From Moritella sp. 24 (GTDB taxonomy: Bacteria > Pseudomonadota > Gammaproteobacteria > Enterobacterales > Moritellaceae), in NCBI RefSeq assembly GCF_018219155.1, contig NZ_CP056123.1:682001-746000 (forward strand): a stretch of 64,000 nucleotides of DNA, given 5' to 3'. The notes beneath the pieces were generated by a model. The model made no database searches and had not been told where the DNA came from. It saw only the letters and a list, made by a program, of their open reading frames with translations. Below, piece by piece: positions 53,551-62,476 of this stretch. The position numbers and the translations under genes are program-made. Numbering within the stretch: position 1 is the first letter of the stretch; each line of letters starts with the position of its first letter.

Positions 53551-54984
53551 CTATATTTTAGCGAGCGATCTTGGATAGTTTCGATGATCAGCAATATCAC
53601 AAGCGAGCAGATTTATTTCGCTCTCTGATAATGAAGTAAAGCTTGTATCCACATTACAGCATTCTGCAAGTTGCTCATGCGATAAATTGAATAGCTTATA
53701 TATAATTTGATCGGCGACGGTCAATGCTGAGGATGCTTTGACTATCTCTGCTCGTGCATATTGCTGACCCTCGAATGAAACGTCATAGGCTCGTAGAGAT
53801 ACATCTTTACCTGGTATTTGCTGTGCTCCAAATAAAGGCTTACCTGCGATTGTTGCGTTGGTAAAGTTAGGTATAAATTGTGTTATATGATTAATTGCTT
53901 TTTGGGTGCGATCATCTGACTCTTGCTTATCCCAACCTTGTACTAATTTATTGATGAAACTTTTATCTAATTTAGGCTGTGCACTACTATCTGTACTTTT
54001 AGCGAGTCCATTTTTAAATAGCGTTATCTCTTCGGTCATACCATGTAGTTGAAAATAGCCATTTGGATAAGGAGTTAATTGTGCCATACCCTGTGGAGTG
54101 CCTCGTTCGCCGTGGAAGATTACTTCTGGCCAACGCTCACTTTGCTCCCAATGTGTTATGTATGCAGCTTTAAACTCTACCATACGTTCTTTAGGTGTAT
54201 CGGCCATGTCGTCAATGACACCTGTTCTGTATCCACATGCGTTAATTAAATAATCAACTTCAGTCGTTGTTTGCTTTCCATTTTCGGTATGGGTAATAAG
54301 CCATGTGTTTTTCGCACTATAATTAACGCAAGTTACTTTATTGTTCGTTAGTAATTTACAAGTGGGTGATGCTTGTAAACTTAGTTCTGTACTTGCCGCT
54401 ATTCGGAATAGGCTTAAGCCATATTCTTGAACCATTAGGAGTGGATACTTGATGGTCTCTAAATCGAGCGTTTTAGCTAGTGGGATCATCCAGTCAGAAA
54501 AATCAGTAATTTTGTCTGGCTGTGATTTATTTTTAAGTCGCTCGATATCTTCTCGGCTGAACATTTTGTAATAATCATCTGGATCGCCCAGCACATTATT
54601 ACTTTCATCTGTTTGAATGAGATCTTTATAGCGTTGCTTTAGAAGTTCAAGTCTTGGCAATAAATGTTCAATATTACTCGCATCGCGCTGAGGTATTGCA
54701 ATAACCGTAGGGCGCTTATTAATGCAGTGAGGGTATATTTTCATTGTCGCAATAGATTGATCGAGAAGAGTAAAACATTGCTCATTCGAAATGTCGGGGT
54801 ATAAGTTACCGCCTGCATGGAGATGACAAACTGGTGGGCCATTAACTAAGCTGGAACCCTCTTCAAATAAGGTCACATTGATATCGAGGCCTGTTAAACG
54901 TAATGCGATGGTGCTTCCTGCAATACCACCGCCAATAACAGCTATACGTTTTGATTTTAATATTGAAAGACAATTATCATTCAT
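53551..54984 (-). CDS. FAD-dependent oxidoreductase of unknown substrate
   Basis: The 477-residue protein opens with a dinucleotide-binding fold (RIAVIGGGIAGSTIALRL, residues 13-30), followed by LFEEGSSLVNGPPVCHLHAG. This fits the D-amino-acid-oxidase-like/FAD-oxidoreductase group. A second FAD contact could be YLINACGYRTG. There is no signal peptide. It stands alone, reading toward the rrn terminator. The start ATG at 54984 has only a weak ribosome-binding site. The substrate cannot be told from the sequence. Confidence 0.8.
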   Translation of the reverse strand: MNDNCLSILKSKRIAVIGGGIAGSTIALRLTGLDINVTLFEEGSSLVNGPPVCHLHAGGNLYPDISNEQCFTLLDQSIATMKIYPHCINKRPTVIAIPQRDASNIEHLLPRLELLKQRYKDLIQTDESNNVLGDPDDYYKMFSREDIERLKNKSQPDKITDFSDWMIPLAKTLDLETIKYPLLMVQEYGLSLFRIAASTELSLQASPTCKLLTNNKVTCVNYSAKNTWLITHTENGKQTTTEVDYLINACGYRTGVIDDMADTPKERMVEFKAAYITHWEQSERWPEVIFHGERGTPQGMAQLTPYPNGYFQLHGMTEEITLFKNGLAKSTDSSAQPKLDKSFINKLVQGWDKQESDDRTQKAINHITQFIPNFTNATIAGKPLFGAQQIPGKDVSLRAYDVSFEGQQYARAEIVKASSALTVADQIIYKLFNLSHEQLAECCNVDTSFTSLSESEINLLACDIADHRNYPRSLAKI

Positions 54985-55115
54985 TAGACTTAGTTACATA
55001 TAAATAATGAGATTATTTTTATTATGCCAAGTATTAGGAGCTGAATGAAACTTATTTTTAATTAAAATTACATTATCCCCATGAACTAACGTATTTTTAG
55101 GCTTAAATAGGCTTG

Positions 55116-55745
55116 TTATCCTAGTGCTAACCAAAATCCGACGAAAATCATAAGTGAGCCTGCAATCTTATTTAATAGTCGTACATTATTACTTTTCTGT
55201 AAGAAAAGGCGCAGAGTTTGTCCGCCACTTGCATACATCAATAAACAAGAGAACTCCGTTATAATGATGATAGCGACCAGCACTGATAATTGTGGGCTTA
55301 ACGCTTGCTCTGGGTTAATAAAAGGTGGCAGTAATGAAATCATAAATACCCAGCCTTTTGGGTTTGCGATAGCTGTGATGAAGCCTTGGCTTGCCAGTTG
55401 TAGCGGTTTCATATTCGTTTTGCTACCTGCGCTATCTGAAATCGCTAATTTACCTTTCGAACGCCACATTTGAATGCCTAAATAGATAAGGTAGCCACCG
55501 CCAAGGTATTTGAGTGTTGCAAATGCACTTGGGTATTTCAGCATAATCGTAGCTACACCAATAACAGCGAGAATTGCAACTAAGGCCACACCAAGTAGTT
55601 CACCCCACATCATATGCATACTGCGCTTAACACCAATTGTCATGCCAAGAGTCATTGCTAGTGTCATGCACATTCCTGGAGTAACCGAAACAAAGAAAAA
55701 GGTTGGAATAAAAAGTGCGAGGAGTTGTAAATCTATGGCAGACAT
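55116..55745 (-). CDS. LysE/RhtB family amino-acid exporter
   Basis: This 209-residue membrane protein with about six segments begins MSAIDLQLLALFIPTFFFVS followed by VTPGMCMTLAM, the conserved TPGP-like N-terminal motif of the family (here TPGM). Members export amino acids such as threonine, homoserine or lysine; the substrate here is unknown. No lysine riboswitch is visible upstream. It is probably monocistronic. Confidence 0.88.
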   Translation of the reverse strand: MSAIDLQLLALFIPTFFFVSVTPGMCMTLAMTLGMTIGVKRSMHMMWGELLGVALVAILAVIGVATIMLKYPSAFATLKYLGGGYLIYLGIQMWRSKGKLAISDSAGSKTNMKPLQLASQGFITAIANPKGWVFMISLLPPFINPEQALSPQLSVLVAIIIITEFSCLLMYASGGQTLRLFLQKSNNVRLLNKIAGSLMIFVGFWLALG

Positions 55746-55886
55746 TGAGTAAACTTTGTTAATGGAATGAATAATGATAATACCATTGTTCGCTTTATTT
55801 TCATTATTCTATTGAGGAGCGAATATAAATTAGCCGTTTTTAACGAGGTAAACTTAATACAGCGAATGATTTTTAAATTAACGAAA

Positions 55887-55920
55887 GTATAGGTTTAAAA
55901 ATTAATCCTTAAGCCTATAC
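55887..55920. repeat. Hairpin upstream of the 55970 gene
   Basis: Arms GTATAGGTTTA (55887-55897) and TAAGCCTATAC (55910-55920) pair over 11 bp with one G-U. It lies 50 bp before the next gene's start, and there is no T-run on either strand. It could be a leader hairpin or an operator. Confidence 0.5.
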
Positions 55921-55969
55921 TTACAACCACAGCAATTGTATTTTGAATCCAGACTGGAACCACGCTTTA

Positions 55970-57160
55970 ATGATAAAATTTATTACTTCTCCGCAAGACA
56001 TGCGATTATCTGATGTTGAAACTGCACAGTATGATCAAATCGTAGATTATGTTACTGAAATTAGCTTAAATTTAATGGCTGTTAAAGTTACTAACCGACC
56101 TGAAGATTTTCTTGGCTGGTGTAATGAATTATACAACTATGCGCGTTACGGTATTAACATGGAGTTGCTGGATGCAAAACATGAAAAACCGTTGCAAAAA
56201 TTACTGCAATTATTAGAAAAATCGATTACTTGCCGTCAAGTTAAAACATCTCGTATTACGCCTTGGCCTTTCCTTAAAAGCTTCATTTTAGATCAAGGTG
56301 AGCGTCAAGCTTTACCTGAGCGTTTACGTTTACTTAATTACATTAGCTCTATTCGAGTTAGTCCACTTGCAGATATGTCAGAGCTTGAACGCTTAGCTTT
56401 TGCTGGCAAGCATCTTTCTGCTCATGAACCTGCTAAATTCGATTTTGATGTCGAGTTATTTGGTAGTACTCGTGGTGCTAAAGGTTTCCACGAGTTATTA
56501 CAGCATACTCCTAATTTACTTGATGATGCGCTATCTGTTATTCCACTAGAAGGCGAAGTGACAGAAGCGAATTATAAAGAGTTTGTTAAACTCTATACGG
56601 CAGCCTTTGCAACCTTAGATAAAGGTAAAGCGGGCTTGTTTGTTGCAACTCGTTTATTAGCAATGCGTCGACCAGACGTATTTATGGTACTAACAGCATC
56701 AAAAGTGGATGCACTTTGCCAAGGTTTTGGTTTAGTGAAACTGAATGCGACAGACTTCTCTCGTTATTGGGTTGATATTATCGAAGCCATTCACCGCCAG
56801 CCTTGGTTTAAGTCAGCAGCACCACAAGATGCAACTGAGTTAGAGCTATGGAATAATCGTGTTGTTTTATTTGATTTCTTTTTCTTTGTAGACGCTGAGT
56901 TTGCTGGTAAATCTAATTATTTAAAACTGAAGAATAAGCCAGTTGTTGTGCGTAGTGCTACAGGCGGCCGAACGCGAGCGCCGGGTGCAGTACGTCAAAA
57001 ACGAACAAAAGAAAGTGCGACAGAAGCGGTAGACCGCTTATTAGCTGAACCTGATTTACCTTCTTACCTACAAGGTAAGCGTGACTCAATGATTACTGAA
57101 GTTGAGAAAGGTAAGAGTGCGACTGAAGTTATGCAGTTAATTCGTGCTATTTTTGGTTAA
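55970..57160 (+). CDS. Conserved-looking hypothetical protein, 396 aa
   Basis: I do not recognise a named family. The protein is soluble and largely helical. A central part contains KAGLFVATRLLAMRRPDVFM and DFSRYWVDIIEAI, then LWNNRVVLFDFFFFVDAEF. This pattern (LLAMxRPDxF ... YW ... W..R ... D) is one I associate loosely with uncharacterised proteins near restriction or defence genes, from memory only. The C-terminal 65 residues are a basic linker plus a short helical end. The ATG at 55970 is preferred over the TTG at 55943. A strong terminator follows and no partner gene is adjacent. Confidence 0.75.
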   Translation: MIKFITSPQDMRLSDVETAQYDQIVDYVTEISLNLMAVKVTNRPEDFLGWCNELYNYARYGINMELLDAKHEKPLQKLLQLLEKSITCRQVKTSRITPWPFLKSFILDQGERQALPERLRLLNYISSIRVSPLADMSELERLAFAGKHLSAHEPAKFDFDVELFGSTRGAKGFHELLQHTPNLLDDALSVIPLEGEVTEANYKEFVKLYTAAFATLDKGKAGLFVATRLLAMRRPDVFMVLTASKVDALCQGFGLVKLNATDFSRYWVDIIEAIHRQPWFKSAAPQDATELELWNNRVVLFDFFFFVDAEFAGKSNYLKLKNKPVVVRSATGGRTRAPGAVRQKRTKESATEAVDRLLAEPDLPSYLQGKRDSMITEVEKGKSATEVMQLIRAIFG

Positions 57161-57191
57161 GTTTAATTAACTAATTAAAAATGCGGGTATA

Positions 57192-57219
57192 AAAAAGGCT
57201 TCAATTAAGAAGCCTTTTT
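57192..57219. terminator. Bidirectional terminator after the 55970 gene
   Basis: The stem AAAAAGGCTTC (57192-57202)/GAAGCCTTTTT (57209-57219) has a 6-base loop and T-runs on both strands, suiting the convergent transporter gene. Confidence 0.9.
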
Positions 57220-57242
57220 AGTATCTGTATATGTGCGTTTAA

Positions 57243-58628
57243 TTAAAGACTAATTAAACCTACAGCTTGTAGAAATACAATTGCAATTGCTACTGGTGAT
57301 AAGTAACGTAGGCAGAAGATAACCGCTTTATAAGCGCCCTCAGATAAACCAAACTCTTCACGAGTAACTTTCTCATTAACAACCCAACCAACGAGTACGG
57401 CAGTGAATAGACCTGCAAGTGGTAGCATGATGTTTGCTGTTAATTTATCTAACGCATCGAAGAAGTTTAGACCCATCACAACATCTTGAGCCCAAGGCGC
57501 ACCACTCAGTGAGAATACTGTTAGAAGTGATAAACCCCAAATAGTACAACCTGCTACGATCGTTGCTTTCGCACGGCTTAAACCAAGACGTTCGTTTAAG
57601 TATGCTACTGGTGATTCAAGCAGTGCGATCACAGACGTGAATGCAGCAAATGTCACCATGATGAAGAATAGCGTACCAAATAATGTGCCTAGTGGCATTT
57701 GACCAAACGCGATAGGTAACGATACGAATAGTAGACCTGGGCCTGCAGAAGGTTCCATGCCGTTCGCAAATACGATTGGGAAAATAGCCATACCTGCGAT
57801 AAGTGCTACTGCTGTATCCATGATCGCGATATAGATAGACGTTTTCGCGATCGATGTACCTTCTGGCATGTATGCGCCATAAACCATCATGATACCTGAT
57901 GATAAACTTAGCGTGAAGAATGCATGGCCAAGTGCAGTTAATACACCATCAATAGACAACTTAGAGAAATCTGGTGAGAACATGAATTGTGCAGCTTCAC
58001 CAAAGTTACCTGTTGCTGCTGCATAAACCATGATGATAGTTAATAACACAAACAGTAATGGCATTAGATAGGTTACTGCTTTTTCTAAACCAGCATTAAC
58101 ACCACGGATCAATACTGCCATAGCAGCGACAATGGTAATTGAAGCCCATAGGATCAATTGTGTTGTGTCTGTGATTAGACCGGTGAATAACGCGCCGATT
58201 TCATCTTTATGTGATACTTCAGAACCTGCTGTTGCAAGGAAGTCGCCGCTCATGCCAAAGAAGATATAAGCTGCTGCCCAACCTGCGATAACAATATAGA
58301 AGCTTAGAATAAGTGAGCCTGCGATAACGCCTGATGCACCTAGTAGAGACCAAATGCCTGAACCGCCAGATTCCTTGGCAATCGTTGCTGAAGCATTTGC
58401 TGGAGATGTACGAGCTCGTTTACCAATCATTACCTCTGCCATCATAACAGGGATACCAATCAGTAGAATACAGAATAGGTAAACAAGTACAAATGCACCG
58501 CCACCATTTTCGCCCATAATATAAGGGAACTTCCAAAGGTTACCTAAACCTACAGCTGCGCCCGCTGCTGCAAGTACGTATTTAAATTCGCTAGACCAGC
58601 GATTATCAATAGTTGTGTTTGTTGTCAT
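57243..58628 (-). CDS. Sodium-dependent transporter, NSS (SNF) family
   Basis: The protein is a Na+-coupled symporter of the LeuT fold, likely for an amino acid. The N-terminal signature WSSEFKYVLAAAGAAVGLGN then LWKFPYIMGENGGGAF marks TM1 with its Na+ and substrate site. About 11-12 membrane segments are present, as in bacterial NSS proteins lacking the twelfth segment. The ATG at 58628 (MTTNTTIDNRW) has AGGA upstream; the ATG at 58652 adds eight residues and has none. Length is 461. The substrate is unknown. Confidence 0.9.
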   Translation of the reverse strand: MTTNTTIDNRWSSEFKYVLAAAGAAVGLGNLWKFPYIMGENGGGAFVLVYLFCILLIGIPVMMAEVMIGKRARTSPANASATIAKESGGSGIWSLLGASGVIAGSLILSFYIVIAGWAAAYIFFGMSGDFLATAGSEVSHKDEIGALFTGLITDTTQLILWASITIVAAMAVLIRGVNAGLEKAVTYLMPLLFVLLTIIMVYAAATGNFGEAAQFMFSPDFSKLSIDGVLTALGHAFFTLSLSSGIMMVYGAYMPEGTSIAKTSIYIAIMDTAVALIAGMAIFPIVFANGMEPSAGPGLLFVSLPIAFGQMPLGTLFGTLFFIMVTFAAFTSVIALLESPVAYLNERLGLSRAKATIVAGCTIWGLSLLTVFSLSGAPWAQDVVMGLNFFDALDKLTANIMLPLAGLFTAVLVGWVVNEKVTREEFGLSEGAYKAVIFCLRYLSPVAIAIVFLQAVGLISL

Positions 58629-58652
58629 TTTCCCATCCTGGGTTGTGTTCAT

Positions 58653-58996
58653 ATAGTTATGTACATACTAATAACATATTAAAAACACCGATATAAGGAC
58701 TTTAATTAGATGATAACTCTAAAATGGCCGTTATTTATTTAGTTAACGCTTACATATTAAGCATTGGCAGTTTAAGGCTTCAGAAGTTTTGTTAAGGGTG
58801 GTGTTAAATGCTTATATTTTAACTCTGTGCTTTATATTGCAGTTTTTTACTATATTTGCTTGGTAGGGCTGTCGTTTGTGTGTTTTTTATTCTAGGTAAG
58901 AATGAGGACGTTGGAATGGTTAGAAAGTAATAAACCCGAATTAGCGTCCTAATTCGGGTTTATTGGTATTCTTTAACTTATATAATCGAGAATAAA
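58653..58996. other. Intergenic region upstream of the NSS transporter
   Basis: These 344 bp hold no gene. Near the right end a perfect 15-bp hairpin (58929-58943/58950-58964) with a 6-base loop probably terminates the SRPBCC gene, despite a poor T-tail. Further left TAAGCATT (58758-58765) and AATGCTTA (58807-58814) form a wide inverted repeat. I see no known riboswitch. Confidence 0.5.
58929..58964 (-). terminator. Hairpin terminator after the SRPBCC gene
   Basis: 15-bp perfect arms (AATAAACCCGAATTA and complement) close a 6-base loop 33 bp after the stop at 58997. The minus-strand tail has few consecutive T, so it may be a weak terminator. Confidence 0.6.
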
Positions 58997-59479
58997 TTAA
59001 GCTGTCGCAGCTACTTTCGATAATGTTTTAGATAAGTTTTTGATATACGTATTTGTTAGTGTTTCAAATTCAACTTTAACAACAGGTTTTAAACCAATAC
59101 CAGCAAGACTAGGTAGTGGAATGGTAAGTACAGCATCTGTTAACAAGGTAATATCACAGCCAGTGCTTGTTTCAGTCAGGATCCATTTACCTGATACTTT
59201 AGCGCTATTATTTGCTGTATCACGAGATTCCCAAAAAATAGATTTATCCGCTGCATTGCTTGTGTATTCACATGCATAAATTGTTTGAAGCTGAATAGGA
59301 CCTAGGCCAATTTTTTTCATTTCCCAACGGTAAGTATTTGTTGCTTCTTCGATCAGGTTTTCTAGATCTGGAAAATGGCTAGTAGAAGCTGGTACGTCAG
59401 ATAAAAGGTTAAAAACTGTATCTATATCTGCAGGTACTGTAAATTTTTTATTTAGTTGAATTTTTACGTCGAAAGCCAT
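58997..59479 (-). CDS. SRPBCC (START-like) family protein
   Basis: Proteins of this fold bind small hydrophobic ligands. The ATG at 59479 (MAFDVKIQLNKKFTVPADID) has AAGGAA upstream and gives 160 residues; the longer frame from 59566 lacks support. Features of the fold include VPADIDTVFNLLSDVPASTS, FPDLENL, and a C-terminal helix. It recalls the CoxG/polyketide-cyclase-like branch. No ligand can be named. It is monocistronic, with the Rrf2-like gene 220 bp upstream. Confidence 0.78.
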   Translation of the reverse strand: MAFDVKIQLNKKFTVPADIDTVFNLLSDVPASTSHFPDLENLIEEATNTYRWEMKKIGLGPIQLQTIYACEYTSNAADKSIFWESRDTANNSAKVSGKWILTETSTGCDITLLTDAVLTIPLPSLAGIGLKPVVKVEFETLTNTYIKNLSKTLSKVAATA

Positions 59480-59700
59480 TTCAAGTATTCCTTTATTAAA
59501 TAATAGTGTTAAATATTCTAGGCTTAACTGCACTAGAGTTATAATTTCATTGCGCTTACATTGCACCAGATGAATATTGTTGTCAAGAATGACGTATCGA
59601 TTTTGAGGTATATAATATGGCTGTTTTCACTTACAACCGTTAATCGTAAATATCGTTATAATAATGTTGATATCAACATTATTATATTGTTTTAGTGACG

Positions 59701-60147
59701 TTACGCTTGCTTTATATAACGTTGAGATTCGAATTTATAGCTATCGTTGAGCAGGTCTGTAAGATAATACTGGTCTAATGTTTGTAGGAAAGCATCCACA
59801 CCTGTTTCTAATACTTTCTTCAATTGACTAATTGGCACTACATCACTATCACTTGCATTGACATCGATACCTTTTAAATTATGCTCAAGCGCTCTAACAA
59901 GCTGACCTATATTAATTTCTGCTGCTGGTTTTGCTAACCATATGCCGCCATTTTTACCTCTCGACGATTCTATGTAATCGAGAGCTGATAAATGCGCGAT
60001 TACTTTCGCAATATGATTTCGAGAAGCATCATACACATTAGCGACTTCTGCAGAACTGGAACGTTGCCCTTTTGGAAGGGTGGATAAATACATTAATGTG
60101 CGTATACCAAAATCTGTATAAGTTGTTATCTTCACTTTAGTCACCAT
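59701..60147 (-). CDS. Rrf2-family transcription regulator, NsrR-like, without cysteines
   Basis: Rrf2 regulators sense signals through an iron-sulfur cluster. This protein aligns with NsrR: TYTDFGIRTLMYLSTLP, SRNHIAKVIAHLSALDYI, RGKNGGIWLAKPA in the winged helix and LKKVLETGVDAFLQTLDQYY in the dimer helix. The three NsrR cluster cysteines are missing. VNASDSDVVPISQLKK replaces the C-x5-C-x5-C loop, and the protein contains no cysteine at all. It would bind DNA without a Fe-S cluster or use another ligand. The ATG at 60147 is followed by a GTG that could also start. The family is sure; a role as the nitric oxide sensor is unlikely. Confidence 0.9.
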   Translation of the reverse strand: MVTKVKITTYTDFGIRTLMYLSTLPKGQRSSSAEVANVYDASRNHIAKVIAHLSALDYIESSRGKNGGIWLAKPAAEINIGQLVRALEHNLKGIDVNASDSDVVPISQLKKVLETGVDAFLQTLDQYYLTDLLNDSYKFESQRYIKQA

Positions 60148-60193
60148 TGAAAATGTTGTCGTAGGTTAATTATGCGAACATTACTCTAGAAAT

Positions 60194-60694
60194 TTATACC
60201 AACTCTTTTTCTTGTTTAATCATGATGGCTTCTTCTGAATGCTCTTTAAGAAAGCGCTTAAAGCCTTCGAGTAATTCTCGAGGATGACTAAATTGACAGT
60301 AAGTGACGGGGTAGTCTTGATCTAATTCTTTTAAAAGTGGGCTTTTGATCGGCGCACCTCGCCAAACTGCAAAAAATACCGGTTTAGGGTGTATTGAACT
60401 CAAATTATAAGAAAGTTCGTATGCGTCACTGTCGTTAGAAGAGGTATGAATATAAAGCAGCGCATCAACAACCGATAATAAACGTAATCGATAATGGCGA
60501 TAATTAGCGGGAGTAAAGATAATACCGGTCTGTCGCTGAAATGCTTGTTGGTAATCATCCTGCTCTTCACTTAAATTGAAAGGAAGGAATTCAAGATTAT
60601 CAATGTTATGTTGTAAGAAGGTAATAACATTATCTAAAATCTTTAAGTGGTCTTTATGAATATCCCCCACATCTTGTTTGACTAATAGTTTCAT
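60194..60694 (-). CDS. Possible nucleoside 2-deoxyribosyltransferase-like protein
   Basis: The segment VVDALLYIHTSSNDSDAYEL (76-94), followed by SYNLSSIHPKPVFFAVW, resembles the nucleoside deoxyribosyltransferase-like fold, where an acidic residue in a 'dSGtAyElGyA' motif is catalytic; here Glu93. The N-terminal 60 residues do not match that family well. The protein is soluble, 166 residues, with ATG at 60694 behind AAAGGGAA. It lies 46 bp upstream of the Rrf2-like gene on the same strand, so the two probably share a transcript. The fold is suggested from a motif only. Confidence 0.65.
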   Translation of the reverse strand: MKLLVKQDVGDIHKDHLKILDNVITFLQHNIDNLEFLPFNLSEEQDDYQQAFQRQTGIIFTPANYRHYRLRLLSVVDALLYIHTSSNDSDAYELSYNLSSIHPKPVFFAVWRGAPIKSPLLKELDQDYPVTYCQFSHPRELLEGFKRFLKEHSEEAIMIKQEKELV

Positions 60695-60792
60695 TTTGAT
60701 TCCCTTTCCTGACGATCGTTAAAATCGGTTATTAGGAGTACAGTTATACGCGGAACAATTAGAAATATTAATCAAGAGCTTGAGTTATTTTC

Positions 60793-60840
60793 GTCTAGAT
60801 TCCGTATTGGTTAAAAAGTATTAAAAACTGGAATCTAGAC
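60793..60840. repeat. Inverted repeat after the glutamate-synthase-like gene
   Basis: Perfect 11-bp arms GTCTAGATTCC (60793-60803) and GGAATCTAGAC (60830-60840) enclose 26 bases. No T-run follows on the minus strand. It lies between the 60858 gene's stop and the 60694 start, so terminator and operator roles are both possible. Confidence 0.55.
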
Positions 60841-60857
60841 TCATGTATTAGACTTGT

Positions 60858-62357
60858 CTATTCAATAGGATAAAGTTTATCAAGTGCGATCGATAATCCA
60901 TTTTCAGTGACGATTCTGACATGGTCCCGACGTAGTTTTCTAGGTTCATTAACACCACAGGAATGAGCGATTAAACCGACCCCGTAATGAATGTATTTAT
61001 TATAATTTGCAACTCGTTGTGCTTTATCTTTAATGTCTAGGCCTTCTTGTAATTTCGGGTTGTGGGTTGTAATACCTGTAGGGCAAGTATTCTTGTTACA
61101 TTGCAATGCTTGGATGCAACCTAATGCGAACATGTTGCCACGTGCTGAGACGATAAAATCAGCTCCGATTGCTAAACCCCAAGCTACTTTCGATGGTGTA
61201 ATGAGTTTTCCTGATGCAATTACTTTGACTTGATCGCGTAAGTTATATTTTTCCAACATATTAATCAGTAAAGGTAAGCTCTCTTTTAGGGGGAGCCCAA
61301 CGTAGTCGATGAGTGGTTGCGGTGCAGCGCCGGTACCACCGTCGGCACTATCGAGTGTCATAAAGTCGGGGGCTGATTCAGCTCCTCGTTGTAATATCTC
61401 TACGAATAGATCATCTAGCCATTGAGTATGACCTAACACAAATTTAAAGCCGACAGGTTTGCCTGTTACTTCTCGTATTCGAGCGACCATATTAAGAATA
61501 TCATCGATACTTTTTATTTCAGGGTGGGCATTTGGACTAATTGAATCTTCGCCTACCGGAATACCTCTAATTTCAGCTATTTCAGGTGTGACTTTTTTAC
61601 CTGGTAAGATCCCTCCTTTACCTGGTTTTGCACCTTGGCTTAGCTTGATTTCGAACATTTTAACTTGTTCAATCTCGGCAATCGCTTTCAGTTTTTCATC
61701 ACTTAAATGGCCATTTTCATCACGAACGCCGTATTTTGCTGTACCAATTTGATAAACAATATCTGCACCGCCAGCAAGATGGTGTAGGGATAACCCTCCT
61801 TCACCGGTATTTAGCCAACAACCAGCTTCTTTTGCACCACGAGAAAGTGCCAATACCGCCGGTTTAGAAATAGCACCGTAGCTCATTCCTGAGATATTAA
61901 ATATCGAATTGGTTGTGTAGGGGTGTGGGCAGTTAGTACCAAGGGTGATCATTTGGGGTGGGATAGCGTCTTCGGTTAAGGTGGGAAAAGCACAGTTCAT
62001 GAACATGATTGTACCGACTTGGTCTAGATTACGGGTCGATCCAAATGCAACCGTTCTATCCACGTTTTTTGCTGCACGATAAACCCAAGATCTTTCCGCT
62101 CGATTGAAAGGCATCTCTTCACGATCTTGTGCAAAAAAATATTGCCGGAAGAATTCACCTTGTTTTTCAAATAGATATCTAAATCGTCCAATGACAGGGT
62201 AGTTATGACGAATTGCTTGTTTAGTTTGTCTTTTATCAGCTATATACATATAAATAACACTGATGATACCGACAATTAGTGCAAGGATAAATAAGCTAGT
62301 GATAATATCTAAGCCAAACAATAGTAGATCAATTTGAGATTTGAATTCTGATTGCAT
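60858..62357 (-). CDS. FMN-binding glutamate-synthase-family protein, membrane-anchored
   Basis: The protein resembles the FMN/Fe-S synthase domain of glutamate synthase large subunit without the amidotransferase domain. One membrane helix is at about 12-38. The FMN barrel shows NISGMSYGAISKPAVLALSR, LDSADGGTGAAPQPL and SARGNMFALGCIQALQC. Cysteines in the last motif and CNKNTCPTGITTHNP suit a 3Fe-4S cluster. Such stand-alone proteins (archaeal-type or YerD-like) are known but their reaction is rarely proven. The start ATG at 62357 follows AAAGGTG. At 499 residues it is full for the subfamily. Confidence 0.88.
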   Translation of the reverse strand: MQSEFKSQIDLLLFGLDIITSLFILALIVGIISVIYMYIADKRQTKQAIRHNYPVIGRFRYLFEKQGEFFRQYFFAQDREEMPFNRAERSWVYRAAKNVDRTVAFGSTRNLDQVGTIMFMNCAFPTLTEDAIPPQMITLGTNCPHPYTTNSIFNISGMSYGAISKPAVLALSRGAKEAGCWLNTGEGGLSLHHLAGGADIVYQIGTAKYGVRDENGHLSDEKLKAIAEIEQVKMFEIKLSQGAKPGKGGILPGKKVTPEIAEIRGIPVGEDSISPNAHPEIKSIDDILNMVARIREVTGKPVGFKFVLGHTQWLDDLFVEILQRGAESAPDFMTLDSADGGTGAAPQPLIDYVGLPLKESLPLLINMLEKYNLRDQVKVIASGKLITPSKVAWGLAIGADFIVSARGNMFALGCIQALQCNKNTCPTGITTHNPKLQEGLDIKDKAQRVANYNKYIHYGVGLIAHSCGVNEPRKLRRDHVRIVTENGLSIALDKLYPIE

Positions 62358-62476
62358 AAGTCACACCTTTAATTAATTCTTATGTACTAGTTAAGAATAT
62401 AACCAAAGTAATTGCATGACTCATCACAATATTATCACTATTCCATCATTATTTACGCTAATACTTTTAGATAAGC

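Noticed and set aside
55768-55790. Fur-like AT-rich repeats (AATAATGATAAT) upstream of the LysE-type gene
   Set aside because: Only two of the hexamers match and the right half is poor. There is no iron-related gene nearby.
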